The notes below the pieces were generated by a model that did not search any database, was not told where the DNA came from, and saw only the letters and a list, made by a program, of their open reading frames with translations. Positions 5,259 through 11,907 of a stretch of DNA of 11,907 bases are shown piece by piece (position 1 is the first letter of the stretch; every line of letters begins with the position of its first letter). A program made the translations under genes and the position numbers. Source of the stretch: Firmicutes bacterium UBA5454 (lineage in GTDB: Bacteria; Bacillota; Clostridia; Caldicoprobacterales; DTU083); the NCBI GenBank assembly GCA_002426555.1, contig DIQU01000004.1:894-12800 (forward strand), written 5' to 3'.

Positions 5259-8200
5259 ATGAAAACAATTCGGGATTTGATAGTAAGAAGGTTTACCAAA
5301 GTTCTAGAAAACAACCCTGATCAAAGCGTCTACGACCTGTTTGAGTGGAAAAACGCAGATGTGATGATTAAAGACCATGCAAAAAACAAAGTGGTTTGTG
5401 ATATGAAAAATTTGGAGTTCCCAGTTTCATATTCGCAAAATGCTTGTGATATCATAGCTGCACATTATTTTAGAAAAGCAGGCGTTTCCAACGAAGCAGG
5501 GCATGAAAGAAGCATGCGTGAAGTCGCTCACCGCATGGTCGATTTTTGGACAAGTGCAATGTTGGATGAAGGTATGATTGACGATGAGGAACAAAAGCAG
5601 ATTCTCTATGATGAACTGGTTTATTTGTTGCTTTCCCAAGCTTGGGCACCAAATTCTCCTCAGTGGTTCAACACTGGTTTGAATCTGGCATATGGTATCG
5701 CTGGTGACCCCGATGGATTATATTACTATGACATAGACAAAAAAGATGTAGTGGAAAGTAAAGATCGTTACACCCGCACTCAGGCTTCCGCTTGTTTTAT
5801 TCTTTCCATTCAGGACAAGCTTATGGGCGAACAATCCATTTCCGAGCAATATTTAACTGAAACCAAGCTATTTAAAGGAGGTTCTGGTACAGGCACAAAC
5901 TTTTCTACTTTGAGGGGAGAAGGAGAGAGGCTTTCCGGAGGTGGTTATTCCTCAGGTTTGTTAAGCTTTCTGAAGGGTCTTGACAAGAATGCCGGTGCCA
6001 TTAAATCAGGAGGCACAACCCGTCGAGCAGCCAAGATGGTTATCGTCGATGATGATCATCCGGATATAATGAAATTCGCAACATGGAAGGCCGTAGAAGA
6101 GGACAAGGTTCGCGCCCTGGGCAAAATGGGCTACGATACTGACTTCAACGGAGATGCATACAGCACCGTATCCGGTCAAAACAGCAACAATTCCATACGC
6201 TTGTCTGATGAAACCATGAGCAAGGTATTGAATCTGGAGAATGATCCGAAAGCTCTCATAACTCTAATGGGCAGGGTAGATTCCGATGTAGACAGGGAAT
6301 TGCCGGTAAGGGAACTGTGGGATGCCATCAACCAATCCACTTACAGCTGTGCGGATCCAGGACTGCAATTTCATGGCAGGTTTAATGAATGGCACACCTG
6401 TCCAGCTGGGGAAGACGGTCAGTTATGGGCGAAGCACAATCAAATAAATGCCACAAACCCATGCAGTGAGTACGCTTTCCTTAATGATACCGCTTGCAAC
6501 CTGGCGTCTGTTAACTTGTATCGATTTTACAATTCCGATACCGGAGAATTTTATATTGAAGATTATTTACATACTATTGCACTAATTCAGATGGTATTGG
6601 AAGCTTCCATTCACTGGGGCCAATTTCCCACCAGGCAGATAGCCCTTCGCTCCCATTTGTTTCGCACCACTGGTTTGGGGCCTGCCAATCTGTCTTCACT
6701 GTTAATGGCAGCGGGCTTACCCTATGATTCTGAAGAAGCCAGGACTATGGCAGCTGCTATAGTAGGTGTAATGACAGGTTACTCCTATTATGTATCCTCT
6801 TTAATGGCGCAAAAACTCAACCCCTTTGAAAAGTACAGCTTGAATGCAGAACACATGCTGAGGGTTCTCCGCAACCACAGCCGAGTGGCCGGTGCCAGAG
6901 AAGATGATTACGAAGGCTTAAGCTATCGTCCCATGGAAGTAAACCACGATTTACTTGAGAAATTGGGATGCAGCAATATCAGCGAAGCTTTAAAGCGGGC
7001 TTGGAATCTGGCTATTGAAAGCGGCTCTCATTTTGGATATCGGAATGCTCAGGTAAGCGTAGTAGCCCCCACCGGCACCATCTCTTTTGCTATGGACTGT
7101 GGTGCTACCTCCATCGAACCTTTCTATGCACATGTAATATATAAGAAGCTGGTCAGCGGAAGCGCAATGGTTATGGTCAACCCGGTGATTGAATCTACCC
7201 TTAAGAATTTGGGGTATGCCGAGGAAGAGATTGATGCCATAGTCAGCTATATTTTACGCAGAGATGATAAGGGCAATATCATAGACGGCAAGATAGAGGG
7301 AGCTCCCTATCTCAAGCCGGAGCATTATCCCATATTTGATACTGCCAGCAAGTGTGGTACAGGGAAACGTTATATCTCCCCTGAAGGTCACGTTTTGATG
7401 GTTTCAGCCATTACACCAATGATATCAGGCTCTGTTTCCAAAACGGTAAACCTGCCGAATTTTGCCACCGTAAAGGATATTGAACAGATTCATCTGCTGG
7501 CTTATATCACCGGAACCAAAGCCATTGCCATCTATCGAGATGGTTCCAAAGCCAGCCAGCCTCTGACTTCAGGAATTGCTGCCAATTCTCAAAAGAAGCT
7601 GGAAGATATGACTTACCAGGAGCTGCTGGATATAGCTAAAGCAAGCCGCAGCAAAGTACCGGTTCGAGTGAAAGCCAGAGGGCGAAGAGCTGGCTTTACC
7701 CACAGTGCCAAGATTGGCGATATCGAGCTCTATGTCACAGTGAACTTTTACCCTGATGGTAAAATAGCAGAATTGTTTATTTCCACCGACAAGGAAGGTA
7801 CGGTAGTCAAGGGATTGCTGGCATCACTATCCAAGGCGATATCCAATATGCTGCAATACAATATCCCCCCTCGTGAGATCTCCCGAACATTAAGAGGCCA
7901 GCAGTATGAGCCTTCAGGCTTTGTCAGCAGGCATCCCTATATCAAGCAAGCCAGTTCCATTTCCGATCTGGTAAGCAAGATCATCGACATCGAACTAGGA
8001 GACTTTTCCAGATGTCAGGTTAAACCCGACGGGGAAAATGGGGAACTGGTGCTGTCATCAAGAGATCTTGTAACTGCGGCTGACTACGATGCCCCTCTGG
8101 CAGCAGATACTGTTATTGAATCAACAGCAGCAAGGACAAATCAGAGGGATGAGCCGATAGAGAAGGAAGACAGGGTCTATGGCGAAGTCTGTGCCAGCTG

Positions 8201-8276
8201 CGGCAGTTCACGTTTGCGAAAAAACGGTACGTGCAAGGTATGTGAAGATTGTGGTGCCACCACAGGGTGTTCGTGA
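5259..8276 (+). CDS. nrdJ: Adenosylcobalamin-dependent class II ribonucleotide reductase
   Basis: Reduces ribonucleotides to deoxyribonucleotides, using coenzyme B12 to generate the active-site thiyl radical; cytoplasmic and oxygen-independent. The 1005 residues fit the long NrdJ type. Visible landmarks: NSPQWFNTG near the N-terminal part; C179 in SACF and C413 in CNLASVN, the likely redox pair; NPCSE with N400, C402 (thiyl) and E404; GPANLSSLLM; PTGTISFAMDCGATSIEP for substrate phosphate; GTKAIAIYRDGSK near the end of the barrel; a TSCPD domain at about 805-905; and a C-terminal cysteine tail (C978, C981, C992, C995, C998, C1004) of the type that re-reduces the active site. No ATP-cone is seen at the N-terminus. 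The start at 5259 follows TTTGGAGG at ideal spacing; an in-frame ATG at 5226 is only about 12 nt from the predicted transcription start and lacks a ribosome site. Monocistronic, with its own promoter and operator. Confidence 0.95.
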   Translation: MKTIRDLIVRRFTKVLENNPDQSVYDLFEWKNADVMIKDHAKNKVVCDMKNLEFPVSYSQNACDIIAAHYFRKAGVSNEAGHERSMREVAHRMVDFWTSAMLDEGMIDDEEQKQILYDELVYLLLSQAWAPNSPQWFNTGLNLAYGIAGDPDGLYYYDIDKKDVVESKDRYTRTQASACFILSIQDKLMGEQSISEQYLTETKLFKGGSGTGTNFSTLRGEGERLSGGGYSSGLLSFLKGLDKNAGAIKSGGTTRRAAKMVIVDDDHPDIMKFATWKAVEEDKVRALGKMGYDTDFNGDAYSTVSGQNSNNSIRLSDETMSKVLNLENDPKALITLMGRVDSDVDRELPVRELWDAINQSTYSCADPGLQFHGRFNEWHTCPAGEDGQLWAKHNQINATNPCSEYAFLNDTACNLASVNLYRFYNSDTGEFYIEDYLHTIALIQMVLEASIHWGQFPTRQIALRSHLFRTTGLGPANLSSLLMAAGLPYDSEEARTMAAAIVGVMTGYSYYVSSLMAQKLNPFEKYSLNAEHMLRVLRNHSRVAGAREDDYEGLSYRPMEVNHDLLEKLGCSNISEALKRAWNLAIESGSHFGYRNAQVSVVAPTGTISFAMDCGATSIEPFYAHVIYKKLVSGSAMVMVNPVIESTLKNLGYAEEEIDAIVSYILRRDDKGNIIDGKIEGAPYLKPEHYPIFDTASKCGTGKRYISPEGHVLMVSAITPMISGSVSKTVNLPNFATVKDIEQIHLLAYITGTKAIAIYRDGSKASQPLTSGIAANSQKKLEDMTYQELLDIAKASRSKVPVRVKARGRRAGFTHSAKIGDIELYVTVNFYPDGKIAELFISTDKEGTVVKGLLASLSKAISNMLQYNIPPREISRTLRGQQYEPSGFVSRHPYIKQASSISDLVSKIIDIELGDFSRCQVKPDGENGELVLSSRDLVTAADYDAPLAADTVIESTAARTNQRDEPIEKEDRVYGEVCASCGSSRLRKNGTCKVCEDCGATTGCS

Positions 8277-8387
8277 AACAGCTATTTATTTATTCGCTTT
8301 ACGATTTGTAATTATTGGGTGTTATCTGATAATTATACCGTGTTCTACTATTTATAAAAAATTACTGCAAAAGTTTTATTATAATAA

Positions 8388-8416
8388 GTGACATTCTATA
8401 TATTATATGATATAGT
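8388..8416 (+). promoter_or_regulatory. Candidate promoter for the riboswitch-controlled operon
   Basis: GTGACA (8388-8393), a 17-bp spacer and TATAGT (8411-8416); the predicted start near 8423 lies about 20 nt before the riboswitch. A consensus TATAAT just upstream (near 8379) lacks a partner -35. The rest of the spacer from 8277 to 8387 is AT-rich; I see only weak hairpins (for example AATTAT/ATAATT) and no convincing nrdJ terminator, so some read-through from nrdJ is possible. Confidence 0.5.
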
Positions 8417-8444
8417 CCAGATGTAAAGAAAATTAAATATCAAT

Positions 8445-8613
8445 CGAAACAGGCGCAGTTGTAGTTTTATGTATAAAAATGCAGCTGCTTAATTGGGAAG
8501 ATGGGTGAAAGTCCCACGCGGTCCCGCCACTGTAAGAGAAGAATCTCTTTATATATGCCACATTAATAGGTAGAAGAGATAAAAATTCTCAAGCCAGATA
8601 CCAGCCTGTTTCG
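8445..8613 (+). promoter_or_regulatory. Cobalamin (B12) riboswitch
   Basis: Closing stem P1 is a perfect 10 bp, CGAAACAGGC (8445-8454) with GCCTGTTTCG (8604-8613). The conserved core is intact: GGGTGAAAGTCCCACGCG (8503-8520), GTCCCGCCACTGTAA (8521-8535) and the B12 box AGCCAGATACCAGCC (8592-8606). A peripheral arm lies between the core and the B12 box (GAGAAGAATCTC... to ...AAATTCTC). The RNA binds a cobalamin, and ligand binding normally lowers downstream expression. It sits upstream of the first DUF4430 gene and downstream of nrdJ, so it controls the former and not the latter. Confidence 0.97.
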
Positions 8614-8677
8614 AACACGAGCAACTCTACGAGAGATAGAGGGTGTGTACATGAATAGACTGTTTTATTGATTGATT

Positions 8678-8713
8678 CTCATTGTATCGGGTTGCCATAC
8701 AATGAGTTTTTTT
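8678..8713 (+). terminator. Intrinsic terminator of the riboswitch expression platform
   Basis: CTCATTGTAT (8678-8687) and ATACAATGAG (8697-8706) form a perfect 10-bp stem with a 9-nt loop, followed directly by seven T (8707-8713). It lies 65 nt after P1 and 110 nt before the coding region, the expected place for ligand-induced premature termination. A possible antiterminator strand is TACATGA (8648-8654), which can pair with 8679-8686 with one bulge. An outer pairing of 8658-8669 with 8718-8729 (11 of 12, one G-U) would enclose the hairpin. The remaining leader to 8808 shows nothing else. Confidence 0.9.
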
Positions 8714-8822
8714 ATGCAAAAAAGCAGTCAGACAGAAGACTATTTTTAGCAGGGAAACAGACCTCACAATGCATAGAGAGCTCAGTGCGATAAAAACAAT
8801 AGTAGAATAAGGAGATTAATCT

Positions 8823-10229
8823 ATGAGTAACAAAATCAAGATTAAAAGAAGAATGCTGAACACCATCATGGTTGCTGCCATCGTCCTCATATTCGGTGCA
8901 GGTATTATGACGGTAGGCAGCTTACAAGGCTGGTTTGATGAAGATGGAGCAATCGAATTTACTCAACCGGATGGTACAGTAGAAGCCGTTACTGTCGAAG
9001 CTCGTAACAAGATAGGCAGTGCTAATATTGAACGGAAGGGTATAGCCTACTCTCTTTCCGATGGAACGAAGCTCAAGGACGGCGATATCATCCAAACGCT
9101 CAACGGTACATCAATTGATATATTTATCGGTAAGAATACTGTGAGTCTGGATGAGAACAGCGAAGTAACTGTTCATGTTACGGACAGTGGTATATCTTTC
9201 ACTCTCTTTGGCGGCGGTCTATTTGCGGATATCTTCGAACCGCTCACCCTTGAACTCATGGATACTAATATAGCTGTGGAAAGTGGAGTGTTTTCTGCAA
9301 ATGCACCATATGGAAGTGCAAGCGTATATGTGTATGAAAATATGGTGAAGGTGGGCACACATGAGGTAAAGGCTGGAAATATCGCCAGCATTCTTGCAGA
9401 TGGCATCCATACGGCGGCACTGTCCATACAGTCCCTGAACAGCTTTGATCTGGCAAAGGTAACAAAGGTTAATGATACAAAAATGTTGTGCTTTGCAAAT
9501 GCCGAGATTCAGCAGCTTGCGCTGGAACGCCAGGAAGCAAAAAAAATAGCCGAGGATATTCGAGAGTTAGAGAAAGTGAATGCGCAGGCAATTGAGGAGC
9601 AGCGGAGGGAAAACGAGGAAAAACAAGATAAAATTGCAACCGGCGGCAGTACCGGTAACAAAACCACTAAAACGGATGATGCCACAGGCAGCAACGGAAC
9701 AGATGACAGTAAAACAGACACCGGCAAAACAGACGAAAGGAAAAAGGATGATAGTAAGTCGAACAACAGCAAAACGGACAATAACAATACAGATGATGGT
9801 GACAATATTGACGTCGTAGACTCCTTAAAATGCACTATAACAATACGCTGTGATACCATACTTGACAACATGGAAGACCTTACCGAGGGCAAAAACAAAT
9901 ATGTCCCTGCCAATGGTGTTATCCTTGACACTTCGAAGATGAGCTTTGAGGAGGGAGAAACAGTGTTTGACGTACTCAAACGGGCATGTTCTTTGGCGGG
10001 TATACAGCTTGAGTATTCTTGGACGCCCATGTACAACAGCCATTATATCGAGGGCATCAACCACCTATACGAGTTTGACTGCGGCCCGGAGTCGGGCTGG
10101 ATGTATAAGGTAAACGGCTGGTTTCCCAATTACGGCGCTTCGGTCTACACTCTCAAGGATGGAGATGTTATCGTGTGGACCTATACCTGCAAAGGATTGG
10201 GAGTGGATGTAGGCGGCTCATTATATTAA
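8823..10229 (+). CDS. Membrane-anchored FecR-like / DUF4430 protein, likely cobalamin capture
   Basis: A 468-residue protein of unusual layout. A Lys/Arg-rich start precedes one hydrophobic helix (about 12-32) with no lipobox or clear signal-peptidase site, so it is probably a signal anchor with the rest outside. Residues about 61-194 look FecR-like: repeated short beta strands, LKDGDIIQTLNGTSIDIFIG, then SVYVYENMVKVG and KAGNIASILADG. A charged coiled coil follows (about 228-272), then a Thr/Asp/Lys/Asn-rich linker (about 273-332) like wall-spanning spacers. The C-terminal domain (about 335-468) is DUF4430, with SGWMYKVNGWFPNYG and the closing KGLGVDVGG. DUF4430 corresponds to the beta-domain of intrinsic factor and transcobalamin. 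AAGGAG at 8809-8814 supports the start. First gene after the cobalamin riboswitch. Cobalamin binding is inferred from domain and riboswitch, not shown; substrate and partner remain open. Confidence 0.85.
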   Translation: MSNKIKIKRRMLNTIMVAAIVLIFGAGIMTVGSLQGWFDEDGAIEFTQPDGTVEAVTVEARNKIGSANIERKGIAYSLSDGTKLKDGDIIQTLNGTSIDIFIGKNTVSLDENSEVTVHVTDSGISFTLFGGGLFADIFEPLTLELMDTNIAVESGVFSANAPYGSASVYVYENMVKVGTHEVKAGNIASILADGIHTAALSIQSLNSFDLAKVTKVNDTKMLCFANAEIQQLALERQEAKKIAEDIRELEKVNAQAIEEQRRENEEKQDKIATGGSTGNKTTKTDDATGSNGTDDSKTDTGKTDERKKDDSKSNNSKTDNNNTDDGDNIDVVDSLKCTITIRCDTILDNMEDLTEGKNKYVPANGVILDTSKMSFEEGETVFDVLKRACSLAGIQLEYSWTPMYNSHYIEGINHLYEFDCGPESGWMYKVNGWFPNYGASVYTLKDGDVIVWTYTCKGLGVDVGGSLY

Positions 10230-10283
10230 ACGCATAATGCGATTAAATATAGAAAATTTCAAATTTTAACGGGAGGGTATGAA

Positions 10284-11907
10284 ATGTTTAAGAGGACAAA
10301 GAGTTTTTTGGCACTACTGCTGACTGCCATAATGTTATTTGGGCTGGTTCCGACCACAGCTATTGCAGACAGCAGCCATAATGGACAGGTACGGGTGATT
10401 GTAGAGAATACAACCTACACCATGGCTGAAGGTGCTCCATGGGATGGTACACTGGTAGATACCTGGGTGGACATCGACAACAGTTCCACGATGATGAGTT
10501 CAGTTGTCACTGCATTGGGTACTGTGGGCGTCACAGGTGCAGAATCGAATTATATTTCATCAATCAACGGTCTGGCAGCATTTGATGGTGGCTGGATGAG
10601 CGGCTGGATGGGTACACTAAACGACTGGTTTACCAACAATGGTTTTGGTGATTATACAGTTGCAGATGGAACCCTGTCAGAAGGTGACGAGATTCGAATC
10701 ATGTATACGACACAGGGTTACGGCGCGGATTTAGGCGGTACATGGGATAACAACGATAAGACAGTTAAAGAAGTCTCTTTCAGTGAGGGAACGCTTGATA
10801 AGAACTTTGATAAGGATACACATGAGTACATATTAACCTTACCTGCTGGAACAGCAGGAGTTATAGTAACACCTACAGCGACAAATAAGAATTTTCAGGT
10901 GCGTACCAGCATTGGCGATACAGAGTACAAGCGCAGTGCCACAATGCCTGTGGAAAATGATACTGTCATAACAGTTAAGTGTGGCGATCCTTCCTGGCCA
11001 TCGATGAACGGTGGTAGCTATGGCACGGCGGACAGCGTACCAGCGGTGACATATATTTTTACCGTAGCCATAGAAGGCAGTGGAAGTACAAACAATATAC
11101 CAACATTGGCGAATGGCGTTGCTGCTGCAGCGACATCATCGATCGAACTTGGCGGCATATATACACTTGATCTTTCTACAATCTTTGCGGATGCGGACAA
11201 CGATCCGCTATCCTACAAAGTCAGTATCAATGGTGCAGAGGCAGTTGCAGCTGATGTGAGCTACAGCTTTACACCAGATGTGACAGGCATCTACACGCTT
11301 GTGTTCACCGCCAACGATAGTACGGGAGATAGTACAGATACCTATACGGTAACAATGGACGTGGCACAGGGTTATTCCAAGCTGAATTCGCTGATCATAC
11401 ACACATCTTTCAGCCCTGCGAACGCTAATGTGCTTTTGAAGAATGCTTCAGATTCCTATACTTCCGGGCAGGTTTTTGATACAGATACTCTTTCATATAC
11501 TCTGGACACACAGACAGATAGTGTCACTCAGCTCCGTTTCAGAGCAAACCCTGCTGAAGTAGGAGCTAAGGTAACTCTCCATTATGGTGAAGAATCAAAA
11601 GATATCACATGGACAAGCGGAAGCTCCAAGTGGGCGAACTGTCTTACAGGTGGTAAAAATGTACTTACCATTGTGGTGACACCACCGGAAAGTTCATCCA
11701 AGTTGCCCGCTACTTATACGTTTAATGTGGATTGCATGCCTTCTCTGACAACCATAAGTGCAGGAACAGGCGCTGCCGAGCTTTATTTGGACAAGACCTT
11801 TTCATCGGCAACCACAGAATACACGCTGAATGTTCCAGACAACTTAAATGAGCTAATCATTTCTGCATCTCCCAAAAATGATAATTGCACTAAACCGCTT
11901 CGCGGTG
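10284..11907 (+). CDS. Secreted DUF4430 / cadherin-like multidomain protein (3' end outside window)
   Basis: The frame is open from the ATG at 10284 to the window edge (541 codons). GGGAGGG at 10271-10277 gives good spacing; an overlapping ATG at 10279 is in another frame. A typical signal peptide ends with AIA at residue 28 (basic start, LALLLTAIMLFGLVP core). Then comes a DUF4430 domain (about 34-152) with GWMGTLNDWF and QGYGADLGG, parallel to the neighbour's GWMYKVNGWF and KGLGVDVGG. A cadherin-like beta-sandwich follows (about 159-266), then an Ig/dystroglycan-cadherin-like module (about 271-363, with FADADNDPLSY and YTLVFTANDSTGDS), a second cadherin-like sandwich (about 364-486) and the start of a third (487 onward). 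The gap to the previous gene is 54 bp with no terminator, so the two are co-transcribed under the riboswitch. It is probably a cell-surface cobalamin-binding protein; anchoring and any alpha-domain would lie downstream. Confidence 0.85.
   Translation, partial: MFKRTKSFLALLLTAIMLFGLVPTTAIADSSHNGQVRVIVENTTYTMAEGAPWDGTLVDTWVDIDNSSTMMSSVVTALGTVGVTGAESNYISSINGLAAFDGGWMSGWMGTLNDWFTNNGFGDYTVADGTLSEGDEIRIMYTTQGYGADLGGTWDNNDKTVKEVSFSEGTLDKNFDKDTHEYILTLPAGTAGVIVTPTATNKNFQVRTSIGDTEYKRSATMPVENDTVITVKCGDPSWPSMNGGSYGTADSVPAVTYIFTVAIEGSGSTNNIPTLANGVAAAATSSIELGGIYTLDLSTIFADADNDPLSYKVSINGAEAVAADVSYSFTPDVTGIYTLVFTANDSTGDSTDTYTVTMDVAQGYSKLNSLIIHTSFSPANANVLLKNASDSYTSGQVFDTDTLSYTLDTQTDSVTQLRFRANPAEVGAKVTLHYGEESKDITWTSGSSKWANCLTGGKNVLTIVVTPPESSSKLPATYTFNVDCMPSLTTISAGTGAAELYLDKTFSSATTEYTLNVPDNLNELIISASPKNDNCTKPLRG

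Noticed and set aside
8179..8391. Small plus-strand frame overlapping the end of nrdJ
   Set aside because: Out-of-frame reading of the nrdJ cysteine tail continuing into AT-rich spacer; no ribosome site and no recognisable protein features.
9509..10036. Minus-strand open frame of 175 codons
   Set aside because: Antisense shadow of the DUF4430 gene; its Ser/Val/Leu-rich low complexity is the complement of the Thr/Asp/Lys linker codons, and it has no ribosome site.
8823..10229. Anti-sigma regulator function for the FecR-like protein
   Set aside because: Only about 11 residues are predicted on the cytoplasmic side, too few for an anti-sigma domain, and no ECF sigma factor gene is in the window.
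1..11907. CRISPR arrays, transposases, tRNA or rRNA genes, phage genes
   Set aside because: No regularly spaced repeats, no transposase or integrase motifs and no tRNA-like cloverleaf were seen; the repeats present are degenerate single intergenic units.

Overview
The window looks like chromosomal DNA from a low-to-moderate-GC Gram-positive bacterium, most likely class Clostridia. The support is strong AAGGAG/GGAGG ribosome binding sites, sigma-A type promoters, an adenosylcobalamin-dependent class II ribonucleotide reductase, a Firmicutes-style cobalamin riboswitch with an intrinsic terminator, and large secreted proteins with cadherin-like/Ig-like modules. I cannot name a genus from sequence alone. 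There are six protein-coding genes; the first and last run off the window. No tRNA, rRNA, insertion sequence or CRISPR array is visible.

Left part (1-5060), housekeeping-like: the C-terminal half of the DNA repair exonuclease subunit SbcC (+). Facing it across a perfect hairpin terminator is a small HEAT-repeat protein (-). Then comes a divergent methionyl-tRNA synthetase-like protein (+) behind its own sigma-A promoter and a structured leader, and MscL, the large mechanosensitive channel (+). The spacers after sbcC, the metG-like gene and mscL each carry a copy of one degenerate palindromic repeat with GTCAT and CGAGGA blocks at matching spacing; the third copy (5091-5173) is strongly diverged but has nearly perfect arms.

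Right part (5170-11907), a vitamin B12-themed region: nrdJ has a near-consensus promoter whose -10 element lies inside a perfect 8-bp inverted repeat, a probable operator. The 546-bp spacer after nrdJ holds a promoter, a complete cobalamin riboswitch and a terminator. Downstream are two genes whose products each carry a DUF4430 domain, the fold of the C-terminal beta-domain of intrinsic factor/transcobalamin. The first product is membrane-anchored with a FecR-like domain, a coiled coil and a polar linker ahead of DUF4430. The second is secreted, with DUF4430 first and then cadherin-like/Ig-like beta-sandwich modules, and runs off the right edge.

The simplest reading is that the riboswitch shuts off a cell-surface cobalamin-capture system when cobalamin is plentiful, next to a gene (nrdJ) for an enzyme that needs adenosylcobalamin. 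The points most worth following are this DUF4430 cassette and the MetRS-like protein, whose KMSKS loop reads KASSS and whose other catalytic and zinc motifs are altered.
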